This document shows positions 9,260 to 18,113 of a DNA stretch of 32,997 nt, piece after piece. The notes under the pieces are model-generated. The model did not search any database. It was given only the letters and a program-made list of their open reading frames with translations, and was not told the DNA's origin. The DNA is from Candidatus Aminicenantota bacterium (GTDB lineage: Bacteria > Acidobacteriota > Aminicenantia > Aminicenantales > Aminicenantaceae): contig QMPV01000015.1 in the NCBI GenBank assembly GCA_003648765.1, positions 1-32,997 on the forward strand, written 5' to 3'. Every line of letters starts with the position of its first letter. Within the stretch, counting starts at the first letter, position 1. The position numbers and the translations under genes are program-made.

Positions 9260-10323
9260 GAGCCGGCTACCTCAGTAATATATTGCAGAAGAATTTTGGC
9301 TACATTTTCCCGTCGGTATTTAGCCAGTGCTTTCTGCTGGGAGGCTAAAATGGCGGCTTTCAGGTCTTTATTTTCCCCTATCTCCTGAATTAAAGCTGCC
9401 ACCGCCAGAAAATCTTTTTCTCGAATAAGTACTCCCCCTCCGTTCATGGTCTCCTCCACCGCCCCCCCGGGATAAGCCAGTACAGGAATATTTAAATAAA
9501 ACGACTCCAGCAAAGGCACGCCGAACCCCTCATGTTCACTCAGGCTTAAGTAAAAATCACTCAAACGGAAAAAAGCCAGCAGTTCAGCGAATTCAACATG
9601 ACCGGGGAAATAGACATCTTGCAATTCCAGCTCATCCACCAGCTTCCATAAAGCAGCCAAATATCTCTCCATGCCTCGGTAATCTCCCACCAGCAACAAC
9701 TGGGAATGGGGATTAAAATATTTCTTATAAAAATAAAAGACCTTAATGATATCCTCGAATTTCTTATTAGGGATGACTCGTCCGACAAAGAGCAAAGTGG
9801 TTTTCTCATTATGGAAAAGCCGGTGAATGACCGCATCACCCTGGCCGTCAAACTTGCTGAAATTCATCAAAATCGGCAAAACTCCGGTGCGACGGTAGCC
9901 CACTGCGGCCAGTTCTTGACGGTTGTATTCGGAATCACCCAGCGCCAGATCGACTTTATCCACAAACATTTTCAACTCCAGTCGGCCTTTGTAGCACTCC
10001 CGGGCGAGGATACGGTGATAATCCAGAAAATACTGATAGGGGGTGATATTGTGATATATCATTATCTTCTTGTCAGGCACCCGGAAAAACATCCTGGAAA
10101 CCGGCGAACCAATGGAAAAATGAAAAATAATCACGTTCTCGGATGAACTGTAAGCCGGATATTCGCGGAAATCGTGGGCTAAATGAGCCAGACGGGGGTC
10201 ATAAAATCTGACGAAAATTTCCGACTCAAAGCCGTTCTCCTGTAAAACTCGTCTGATCTCCAGCATCTCATCAGAAATAGCATCTCCATAGGTTAAGGAA
10301 GTGGCAAATTGATGAACCTTCAC
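9256..10323 (-). CDS. GT4-type glycosyltransferase (paralog group B, copy 1)
   Basis: LLFVGRVIPNKKFEDIIKVFYFYKKYF and EHEGFGVPLLESF. Confidence 0.88.
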   Translation of the reverse strand: MKVHQFATSLTYGDAISDEMLEIRRVLQENGFESEIFVRFYDPRLAHLAHDFREYPAYSSSENVIIFHFSIGSPVSRMFFRVPDKKIMIYHNITPYQYFLDYHRILARECYKGRLELKMFVDKVDLALGDSEYNRQELAAVGYRRTGVLPILMNFSKFDGQGDAVIHRLFHNEKTTLLFVGRVIPNKKFEDIIKVFYFYKKYFNPHSQLLLVGDYRGMERYLAALWKLVDELELQDVYFPGHVEFAELLAFFRLSDFYLSLSEHEGFGVPLLESFYLNIPVLAYPGGAVEETMNGGGVLIREKDFLAVAALIQEIGENKDLKAAILASQQKALAKYRRENVAKILLQYITEVAGS

Positions 10324-11498
10324 GATCGCTCCTCAGTCAATTTATTAATAATATTAATATATTTATTTTCAATAACTTCCCAGGTGTAATTATTGACAAA
10401 ATACCGGCGGCCGTTTCGGCCCAGAGCCGCCCTCAGTTTTTCATCTTCTAAAAGCAGCTTTAAAGCTTCTTCAAACTCTTCATAATCCTCATAATACAGG
10501 CCTCCCTGACTGCGGCGGCACTGACCGCGGAGAACTTCACACCGGGCGTTAGCCAGCACCGGTTTCTCCAGAGCCCAGGCTTCCAAAGTAACCATGGACA
10601 GACTCTCATAAAAGGAGGGCATGACCAAGAGAAGGGCCCCCTTTAGGGCGGCGAATTTCTCCTCTTCGGAAACAAAACCCAAATACCTGATGTCAGGATG
10701 ATGAGGAATGGTTAACTTGGTACTGCCCACCAGCACCAATTTAATCGAATGTCTGGTTCTCTCTTTAAATTTCAAAAAATATTGAAATAATTTATCGCAA
10801 CCTTTATTTTCATCGATTCGACCGATGTAAAGAAGATAATCATCTTCCAATTCTCTTTCCTGGCGGAAAGGCTCAGTGGAAATGACAGTTGGAATCTCAA
10901 CACCCACCCCGACTACATCACCCAGAATATGGGCATTATCAGCCACCCGCTGAATCATCTCCCTTTCTTCCACTGAATTATAAATAAAAGCCTGAGGCAA
11001 ACGAAAAAGTTCTTTGAAAATTTGCAAATAGACCACCGGGTCATGCTCAGCCGTGGGCACTAGGAGGCTTTTCTCCGGAACAGTATGAATTCCCCAGTAT
11101 GAATGATAATAGCGATAACTGAAAAAAATGAAAAAATCATAATCAGCCCGGTGCTGGTCAATATAGTGGATCAAATCCGGCACCAAGGGCCCTTCCTCTT
11201 CCAGCCACTTGAGCTCATCTTCGATTCTGTGTTCATGGTGAAAGACATAATCCTGGATGCGCCCAAAACGAACTGGATTGCGGGGTCGGACCACGGGGAA
11301 ACGCCTCACCGGAACGCCGTTGATCTCCTCTCTGTCATCAAGGTAATAATTCTCCCAGGTGATATAGTCATAGGCTTTGGTGGTCAGGACTTCAACTTCA
11401 TAATATTTTTTCATATGTTCGGCAATCCAGCGACAATGGAGCTCGGCGCCGCCGTTAATTTCCAAACCGTAACGCTGAACGACAAAGGCTATTCTCAT
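10320..11498 (-). CDS. GT4-type glycosyltransferase (paralog group A, copy 1)
   Basis: IAFVVQRYGLEINGGAELHCRWIAEHM, YIGRIDENKGCDKLFQYF and FYESLSMVTLEAWALEKPVLA. Confidence 0.88.
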   Translation of the reverse strand: MRIAFVVQRYGLEINGGAELHCRWIAEHMKKYYEVEVLTTKAYDYITWENYYLDDREEINGVPVRRFPVVRPRNPVRFGRIQDYVFHHEHRIEDELKWLEEEGPLVPDLIHYIDQHRADYDFFIFFSYRYYHSYWGIHTVPEKSLLVPTAEHDPVVYLQIFKELFRLPQAFIYNSVEEREMIQRVADNAHILGDVVGVGVEIPTVISTEPFRQERELEDDYLLYIGRIDENKGCDKLFQYFLKFKERTRHSIKLVLVGSTKLTIPHHPDIRYLGFVSEEEKFAALKGALLLVMPSFYESLSMVTLEAWALEKPVLANARCEVLRGQCRRSQGGLYYEDYEEFEEALKLLLEDEKLRAALGRNGRRYFVNNYTWEVIENKYINIINKLTEERS

Positions 11499-12142
11499 GG
11501 AAAAACCTTCTTCTCGACTTCCTTTTCCCGTCGGTTAAGAAAAGCCAGGTCTTTCTCTAAAATCCGCGATTGAATTTTCAGATGGTCTTCCTCTATTTTT
11601 AACTTGGTGATCTCCACTACAAGGTTATGGGTCAGTTGATGGAGAAGTTTGGTATATTCTTTAGCCCGACCTAAATCCTTAAAAGCCGCATCCAGCCGCT
11701 CGTTGACGATTTGATGATTAAAATCGATTTTAGCTTCCAGACGACCTAATACCTGATCAATCCGGCTCAATTCCTGATGAAAACGCTCGGTTAAACTGTC
11801 TAGACGGCGGTTGGTATAATCCAGATTTTCGACCGTCTCCCGCAACTCTTCATCAACCGGCAAAATTAACAATTTGATCAAGGGAGCGAAGGGCCGCATA
11901 ATCTTCAAAAGAAAACGACGAACCTTACTTTTCAATCCCGGCGGAGGAGAAGGAGAAGGCGGTCTCCCCATTTCCAGCAATTCAGGAGCTGTTTTTTCTG
12001 CAGGCGGCTCTTCCTCTTGAGGCGGTCGGGCGGCGATTCTCTTTTTTATCTGATTCATAATATCTTCAACATCCAGATTCTCATAATCTATTTTTATGGC
12101 CAAATCTTCTTCACGCTGATTTTGTTTTTTTTCTTCACTCAT
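11495..12142 (-). CDS. Coiled-coil protein of the glycan cluster, unknown function
   Basis: Pro-rich N-terminal region, basic/hydrophobic RFLLKIMRPFAPLIKLLILP segment, then long heptad-like region. 4-nt overlap with the downstream glycosyltransferase gene. Confidence 0.7.
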   Translation of the reverse strand: MSEEKKQNQREEDLAIKIDYENLDVEDIMNQIKKRIAARPPQEEEPPAEKTAPELLEMGRPPSPSPPPGLKSKVRRFLLKIMRPFAPLIKLLILPVDEELRETVENLDYTNRRLDSLTERFHQELSRIDQVLGRLEAKIDFNHQIVNERLDAAFKDLGRAKEYTKLLHQLTHNLVVEITKLKIEEDHLKIQSRILEKDLAFLNRREKEVEKKVFP

Positions 12143-12157
12143 GGGGCCACCTGCCTT

Positions 12158-12379
12158 TTAATATTCCTCATCTTTATACATAAAATCTTCATAGACACTT
12201 TGGACATCCTGAATATCAGGCAGAGGTTGCAGCTCCATTTGGTGAATCTCCTCAATTTCCCGCTCGGTCAATCTTCCTTTCTTCTTCCTTTCTTCTATTC
12301 TTTTTTTGACCGCCTCCCCTAAAACTGCCTGTTCTTCAGCCGAGAGGCTTTTTATTTCAAAAAATTTTCCATCTTTCAT
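12158..12379 (-). CDS. Small (73 aa) charged hypothetical protein
   Basis: Co-directional, 15 nt from the coiled-coil gene; charged helix-like sequence. Confidence 0.55.
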   Translation of the reverse strand: MKDGKFFEIKSLSAEEQAVLGEAVKKRIEERKKKGRLTEREIEEIHQMELQPLPDIQDVQSVYEDFMYKDEEY

Positions 12380-12430
12380 CCTTCATCTCCCTTAAAATTT
12401 ATGTCTTATATTTTAGCTTTCTTAGCCGCA

Positions 12431-14455
12431 TTATTTAAGATAGCCTAAAGCCCGCAGTTCTTCCTTTAATCTTCGGGTGAGGCGAGCCTTTTTCTTTTCC
12501 AATCGACGGGCCGCCTGATATAACTCCTCCAAACGCCGGAGAAATTGACGGACTACCTCAGGTTCTTGAGTGGCTAGATTTTCTCTTTCCTGCGGGTCCC
12601 TGTTCAGGTTAAACAACTCAAGTCGGGGAAGGTCAGGCGGAGGAAAAGAGAAAAATTTTAGAGCCTCCGGAGAAAATTCTTCGTTGATAATCAATTTTTT
12701 TCCCTGGGAAAAAAGGGCCGTGCGTCGAGGCAGATGGGAATTGAGAATATTGCCGGCCAGCTCGGCCAGCGACTCCCGACCTGACTGTTTTTTCCCCTGG
12801 ACCAGCGGCCAGAGAGTCTCCCCGTCCAAGGAAGCTAAAAAATCCGATGTTTTCAACTTCAGAAAATCAACAATGGTCGGAAAAATGTCAATCAACCGGA
12901 CCGGCTGCCTGATTCGTTTGGCCGAAGGGCTACCGTCAGGAAATTTGATAATCAGCGGTACGCGCAGGGACTCCTCATATAAATCCTGGCCATGTCCCCA
13001 ACTTTGGTGCTCGTAAAATTCCTCGCCGTGGTCACTGGTGACAATAATCATACTCCGCTCGTATAAACCCAACTCTTTGAGGGCCGCTAATAAACGTCCG
13101 ATTAACACCTCGTCTGTATAGAGGATTTCTCCATCATAGAGAGCGATAATATTTTCCCTCTCTTCTTGAGGAAGAGGTTTAAAAATCCCCTGTTTGCCGC
13201 CTAGATAGCCGATTAAATCCAGGTGACCCCACTTGGGGTTTTCCGGTAAAAAGCGAGCTTTATAGGGATAGGGACAGGCATAGGGAGAATGAGGCTGATA
13301 AGTATGAATAAAAAGGAAAAAAGGCAATTCTTTATTCTGCCTCAACCAGTCTAAAGTGGCCCGGGCTACCTGGGCCGCCCCTTCCTGCTGAAAAACGCCC
13401 CCGAGATCATCCCGGTAAAGGTCAAATCCCCGCGAATAGCCATAAACCGTACTTAAAAACCCGCCACCGGTGAAAGCCGCACAATAATAGCCTTTCTTCC
13501 GAAAAATGTCGGCTAAAGTGGTCAACTCGGGAGAAAGACGGTCCAAACCTGTTTCCACTTGATGATTAAAACAATATAAAGAAGTCAAAAGCGAGACATG
13601 GCTGGGCAGAGTCCAGGAGGAAGGAGCGTAAACTCGCTCAAAAAGAACACCATCCCTGGCTAAAGAATCAATATTAGCCGAAGTAGAGCGTTCATAACCG
13701 TAACAATGGAGATGGTCCGCCCGTAAAGTATCAATGGAAATTAGAATAACAGGGACTGGTCTTTCTTTCTGGGGCGCTATAATTATTGGATTAATCCAAA
13801 ATGAAGCTGTCCCTTCCGGACCCTCTGTCTGGAAAATAAGTTTTACTTCCTTCAACTCAGCGGGAAAAGTAACTTCTTGAAAGTCAAAGTTAACCGTCTC
13901 TCCAGCTTGAGGCAAAGCTACTCGGCGAAAGAACAAAGTCTTCTTTCTTGCCTTGGCCTGGAGAATGATGCGGAAAGCAACTTCCTTCTCAGAGGAAGAT
14001 GGTGATTCAACCGGAGGAGAAGCTATACCCAGCCCGAATTTCATCCGAGAACCGGGTTCAATCCGGCCTTCAAACCAAAACTGGGTAGGAGGTGGAGCGG
14101 CAATAATCTCCCGCTCAGTGCCTCCTAGCTTCCATTTTCTTAGGGCGCCCCAGGGATTCTGCCGTTTCCCCAAGAACTCTTTTATTTCTGTTTGGTCGGG
14201 CACAGAAAAGCTCCCTGGCTCAGCTGACCGGGATGACCAGGGGGTAAGTGTAAAATTCTCCGCCTGGAGAAACTCCATTACTCGGATCAGAGGAAGTGGT
14301 TCTTCCTTAGAAGGCCGACAGTCGGAAAGAATCCCCCCTAATAAAACCACCAGAAAAATTGAGACCAAAATCAGCCTGATTCTCACCCGGGACCTTAGAG
14401 ATAGATAAACCCCTTTGATAAAAAGTAGTTTATCACGTTTAGCCCTTTTCACCAT
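12431..14455 (-). CDS. Membrane-anchored sulfatase-like hydrolase/transferase (alkaline phosphatase superfamily)
   Basis: TM segment IRLILVSIFLVVLLGGIL; VPVILISIDTLRADHLHCYGY, SSWTLPSHVSLLTSL, IIVTSDHGEEFYEH and SWGHGQDLYEESLRVPLIIK; C-terminal LRALGYL. Confidence 0.88.
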   Translation of the reverse strand: MVKRAKRDKLLFIKGVYLSLRSRVRIRLILVSIFLVVLLGGILSDCRPSKEEPLPLIRVMEFLQAENFTLTPWSSRSAEPGSFSVPDQTEIKEFLGKRQNPWGALRKWKLGGTEREIIAAPPPTQFWFEGRIEPGSRMKFGLGIASPPVESPSSSEKEVAFRIILQAKARKKTLFFRRVALPQAGETVNFDFQEVTFPAELKEVKLIFQTEGPEGTASFWINPIIIAPQKERPVPVILISIDTLRADHLHCYGYERSTSANIDSLARDGVLFERVYAPSSWTLPSHVSLLTSLYCFNHQVETGLDRLSPELTTLADIFRKKGYYCAAFTGGGFLSTVYGYSRGFDLYRDDLGGVFQQEGAAQVARATLDWLRQNKELPFFLFIHTYQPHSPYACPYPYKARFLPENPKWGHLDLIGYLGGKQGIFKPLPQEERENIIALYDGEILYTDEVLIGRLLAALKELGLYERSMIIVTSDHGEEFYEHQSWGHGQDLYEESLRVPLIIKFPDGSPSAKRIRQPVRLIDIFPTIVDFLKLKTSDFLASLDGETLWPLVQGKKQSGRESLAELAGNILNSHLPRRTALFSQGKKLIINEEFSPEALKFFSFPPPDLPRLELFNLNRDPQERENLATQEPEVVRQFLRRLEELYQAARRLEKKKARLTRRLKEELRALGYLK

Positions 14456-14626
14456 CTGCCTCGGAAGAATACGGAGGCATTTTAAATGATTTAGCCTTGA
14501 TATTCAATCCGGCCGGGAAAAAAGAGCCTCATCAAAATTAAATTTTCACTTGATTATCACTTAATTTCCTGGCTTATATTTAAGTCAAGAGATTTTTTAA
14601 AGAAATTAGCCGAAGGACGAAACAAG

Positions 14627-15097
14627 ATGATTAAATCAACTTTACGCCACAAATTCCGCATAGCCGTCATTGGCGGCGCCGTGGCCGACCAAGAAGCTTT
14701 GGCAGCTGCCTACCGCATTGGCCAACTCATAGCTGAAAAAGGTGGTATTTTAATCTGTGGGGGCCTGGGCGGAGTTATGGAAGCCGCTTCCCGAGGAGCC
14801 AAAGAAAAAGGCGGGCTCACGGTCGGCATTCTTCCCGGTGCCTCTCATAAAGAAGCCAATCCCTATATCGACTTACCCTTGGCCACAGCTCTGGGACATA
14901 CCCGTAATTCCCTGGTAGCTCTTAACGCCGATGTGATTATCGCCGTTGACGGCCGTTACGGCACCTTAAGTGAGATTGCCCTGGGCAAAATTTATGGCAA
15001 GCCGGTTATCGGGTGGCACACCTGGGAAATTCCCGGAGTAGAAATAGCCCAAACTCCGGAAGAAGCTGTGGAGCTAGCCTGGTCGAAATTAAAATAA
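14627..15097 (+). CDS. TIGR00725/LOG-like (SLOG) family protein
   Basis: GGILICGGLGGVMEAASRGAKEKGGLTVGILPG and AVDGRYGTLSEIALGKIYGKPVIG. Confidence 0.82.
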   Translation: MIKSTLRHKFRIAVIGGAVADQEALAAAYRIGQLIAEKGGILICGGLGGVMEAASRGAKEKGGLTVGILPGASHKEANPYIDLPLATALGHTRNSLVALNADVIIAVDGRYGTLSEIALGKIYGKPVIGWHTWEIPGVEIAQTPEEAVELAWSKLK

Positions 15098-15213
15098 GGC
15101 TGAGTGGCCACCTCTTGCCAAACAGCGGCCCTCCGGGCTCTCTGTCACCTGTTTTTCATCCAGCATTTAGAGAAATTGGAGTCAAATATTGTGTTGCTGC
15201 TGCCGGTGTTATT

Positions 15214-15618
15214 AGTGTCAGATACCTGCTATCAGATTGATGTCTTTGGATGGGTGTCCGACACTGTATCGTAGAAGCTGTCTCGTGTCTTATTTGATGT
15301 CAAGTTGTGGTAGCAGACACTGGGGAAAAATCAGTCTCTGAGAAAAATCGCTGTCTTAAAATCGGTGTCAAACTCCCATTATATTGTAAGAGCCACCATA
15401 TTTGATCCTTCCCAAGACATGGTGTCTGACACTCATAGTTGGCGTCTGACATCCATAGTAGTGGGGTAAGAAAATCAGTTTCTGACAAGACCAATAATTA
15501 AAGGAAAATAACATGATGTCTGAAACCACCACCCGGAAATCAGTGATTATAATCTAGCGATAATACGGTGATAACACGGTGTCTGACACCTTTATGGCGA
15601 CACCAAATGTATGACACC
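15214..15618. repeat. Array of degenerate GGTGTCTGACACC palindromic repeats (locus B)
   Basis: Copies or remnants: agtgtcagatacc 15214-15226, ggtgtccgacact 15253-15265, ggtgtctgacact 15421-15433, ggcgtctgacatcc 15441-15454, ggtgtctgacacc 15578-15590, tatgacacc near 15618. Confidence 0.85.
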
Positions 15619-15661
15619 AAAAATATTCCCGGTGAAGATAATTATGGTGAACCCTCAGATT

Positions 15662-15670
15662 TGCTATAAT
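15662..15670 (+). promoter_or_regulatory. Extended -10 promoter element of truA
   Basis: TGCTATAAT (TG-n-TATAAT) 11 nt before the truA ATG. Confidence 0.55.
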
Positions 15671-15681
15671 GTAAGCCGATT

Positions 15682-16428
15682 ATGGTTAACTATCGGATAA
15701 CCGTCTGTTATGATGGACTAGACTTTTATGGCTGGCAACGCCAGCCCCGTCTCAAAACAATTCAAGGTGAACTGGAAAAAGCCATCGAAAAAATCACTGA
15801 ACTCCCGGTGAAGGTCATCGGGGCCGGCCGGACTGATGCCGGTGTTCATGCCCGCGGCCAGGTGGCCAATTTCCATACGATCTGCCAGCTGGAAAATGAA
15901 ACCTTTCTCCGGGCTCTTAACGGCCATCTTCCCTGGAGCATCAGGGTCACCGACCTGCGGACCGTCAGCCCCAATTTTCACGCCCGGCGGTTGGCTCTAG
16001 CTAAAACCTATCAATATCGCATCCTCCAGGCCGCCTCGCCCGACCCTTTCCGCCTTCGCTATACTCTTTTCTGGCCCTATCCCCTAGATTTTGAAGCCAT
16101 GGCCGAGGCAGCCCGGCTCTTTCGCCGCAAAGACGACTTTTCCTCCTTCTCCGCCAACGAGGATAAAAACCCTATCCGGGAAGTGATTCGCTCTGAACTG
16201 AAAAGAGAAAAAGATGAAATAATCTATACTATCGAGGCCAAGGGTTTTCTCCGCTACATGGTCAGAACAATTGTCGGTGCCTTGCTGGAAGTAGGCAAAG
16301 GCAAAATCTCTCCGGAAAAAATTGATGAATTGTTTCAAATGAAAAAGAGAGTCAAAGACATACCCACCGCTCCACCCCACGGCTTATGTTTGATGAGAGT
16401 TATTTATCCTGGAGAATCTTCCCCATAA
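15682..16428 (+). CDS. truA: tRNA pseudouridine(38-40) synthase TruA
   Basis: YRITVCYDGLDFYGWQRQP, GAGRTDAGVHARGQVANF, FRRKDDFSSFSA and FLRYMVRTIVGALLEVGKGK. Confidence 0.96.
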   Translation: MVNYRITVCYDGLDFYGWQRQPRLKTIQGELEKAIEKITELPVKVIGAGRTDAGVHARGQVANFHTICQLENETFLRALNGHLPWSIRVTDLRTVSPNFHARRLALAKTYQYRILQAASPDPFRLRYTLFWPYPLDFEAMAEAARLFRRKDDFSSFSANEDKNPIREVIRSELKREKDEIIYTIEAKGFLRYMVRTIVGALLEVGKGKISPEKIDELFQMKKRVKDIPTAPPHGLCLMRVIYPGESSP

Positions 16429-16891
16429 TTAAAGCATTCTCGGGGGGGTTCTTATAATAGCCCTTTCTCACCCCGATAACTTCAAACCCCAGCTTATGAT
16501 AGAGTGACCGGGCGACTTGATTGGAAGGCCTGACCTCTAGCACAACATATCTCACACCCTGTTTTTTCATTAACTCCAGGATCTCTCTGATAACTCTCTC
16601 CCCGATACCCCGTCCCCGCCAATCAGGGTGAACAGCCACATTGCTGATCTGGGCCTCATCACCGATCTTCCAGTAAATCAGATAGCCAATAACTTTTTCT
16701 TGCGGTTTATAGACAATAACAAAAGGAAAAGAAATGGACTCGTTTTCAATCTCTCCTAGAAAGGAAGATTCGGGCCAGGGGTTGGAGAAAGACTGGCGCT
16801 CAATGGCTCCCACATAGGGAATATCTTTCTCCTCCATGGGACGGAGATAATACAAGCGAGGCGAAAGCTTCTTTCCCTTAAATATGGTCAC
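16400..16891 (-). CDS. rimI: Ribosomal protein S18 alanine N-acetyltransferase-like GNAT
   Basis: ISNVAVHPDWRGRGIGERVIREILELMKKQGVRYVVLEVRPSNQVARSLYHKLGFEVIGVRKGYY. Adjacent to tsaB. Confidence 0.92.
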   Translation of the reverse strand: MTIFKGKKLSPRLYYLRPMEEKDIPYVGAIERQSFSNPWPESSFLGEIENESISFPFVIVYKPQEKVIGYLIYWKIGDEAQISNVAVHPDWRGRGIGERVIREILELMKKQGVRYVVLEVRPSNQVARSLYHKLGFEVIGVRKGYYKNPPENALIMGKILQDK

Positions 16892-17562
16892 TCCTCCGCC
16901 TGGGACTTTCGTAAATAAAGAGGCTGAACTTCATGAGCGTTCAGTCCCTTCCCTGTCTGAAGAAGGGCAAATCCCAACTCCCCGACTTCAGCGGCGATGA
17001 AAAACGACCGGGTCGGGAAACAGGCCTTACTTCCCAGAAACTCACTTATTATCTCTTGATACATATTGACTCCATTGCCGATAAAGGCTACCCGTCTCCT
17101 CTTCGGCAGAGAGCGGAAAAACAATTCGGGTTTATAGGCGCCGGGAGAAACGACTGCCTCTAACTGCTCCGACTTGAACTCATAAAGGGCGGCGTAAATT
17201 TCACCTTTCTTGGCATCAATCACCGGGGCCACCAAGGGATAACTCGATTCGCGTAATTTCCAGGCTAAACCTTCCAAAGTGGAAATCGGAGCCACACGCT
17301 TTTTAGAAGAATAAGCCAGGGCTTTGATAGTGCTCAAACCAATGCGGATGCCGGTAAAGGACCCCGGACCAACAGCCACCGCATAGCCTTCTATCTCTCT
17401 TACCGAGTGATGAGAATATTTAAGAAGAAGCTCAACCGAAGGTAAGAGCCTCTCGGAAAAGGTCGTGGGACTGACCAAATTAATCTCCCCCAACAACCGA
17501 TTGTTCTCCAGCAAAGCCACTGACCCCCAAAAAGTGGTGGTGTCGACCGCCAAAATTAGCAT
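16888..17562 (-). CDS. tsaB: tRNA t6A biosynthesis protein TsaB
   Basis: MLILAVDTTTFWGSVALLENN, YAVAVGPGSFTGIRIGLSTIKALAY, PVIDAKKGEIYAALY. Confidence 0.94.
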   Translation of the reverse strand: MLILAVDTTTFWGSVALLENNRLLGEINLVSPTTFSERLLPSVELLLKYSHHSVREIEGYAVAVGPGSFTGIRIGLSTIKALAYSSKKRVAPISTLEGLAWKLRESSYPLVAPVIDAKKGEIYAALYEFKSEQLEAVVSPGAYKPELFFRSLPKRRRVAFIGNGVNMYQEIISEFLGSKACFPTRSFFIAAEVGELGFALLQTGKGLNAHEVQPLYLRKSQAEE

Positions 17563-17566
17563 CCCT

Positions 17567-18112
17567 TCACCTTTTCTCCAGTTGATGGGCGTAAGCGAAT
17601 AAACCGCCGGCCTGAATAATCGCCAGCTGAACCCCCGAGAAAGGCGGGAAATTAAATTTTATTCCCTGGGTAAGATTTTCTCCTTCTCCCGAAAGTAGCG
17701 ATAATCTCACCTCATCGCCCGTAGCCAGCTGCCCATTGGCCACCAAGTTTTCCACCGCCGGACAACGGATGACCGGTAAAGCCGAATTAACCGCATTGCG
17801 GAAATAAATGGCTCCAAAAGAGGGGGCGACAATGGCGGCAATACCCAGAGCCAAGAAACAGTCCACAGCTTGCTGGCGAGAAGAGCCGGCGCCAAAATTC
17901 CGGCCAGCAATGATTATATCTCCTGGTTTGGCCCGCCGAGCAAAATCTTCCCAGCCAGCCAGGTTACCCAAGGCATATTGGCCCATTAGCCGGCGGTCAG
18001 TGATATGGAGATAAGCATTATGATAAATCTGATCGGTATCAATATCTTCAATCAATCGCCCTTGATCATTAGTCAGCACCCATAAACGACCTTGAATTAG
18101 ACCTTCTTTCAT
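17567..18112 (-). CDS. Aconitase/LeuD-family small (swivel) subunit, copy 1
   Basis: DIDTDQIYHNAYLHITD and IIAGRNFGAGSSRQQAVDCF. 1-nt gap from its large subunit. Confidence 0.9.
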   Translation of the reverse strand: MKEGLIQGRLWVLTNDQGRLIEDIDTDQIYHNAYLHITDRRLMGQYALGNLAGWEDFARRAKPGDIIIAGRNFGAGSSRQQAVDCFLALGIAAIVAPSFGAIYFRNAVNSALPVIRCPAVENLVANGQLATGDEVRLSLLSGEGENLTQGIKFNFPPFSGVQLAIIQAGGLFAYAHQLEKR

Positions 18113-18113
18113 T

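Noticed and set aside
9706-14408. Antisense ORFs such as 9706..10146 (+), 11103..11573 (+), 12570..13016 (+), 13953..14408 (+)
   Set aside because: Fully or almost fully overlapped by well-supported genes on the other strand, without recognisable domains.
15013-15494. ORFs 15013..15240 (+) and 15300..15494 (-)
   Set aside because: First is an out-of-frame overlap of the TIGR00725-like gene running into the repeat array; second is a read-through of repeat copies.
15214-15618. CRISPR array
   Set aside because: Repeats are 13 bp, palindromic, degenerate and irregularly spaced; no uniform spacers and no cas genes.
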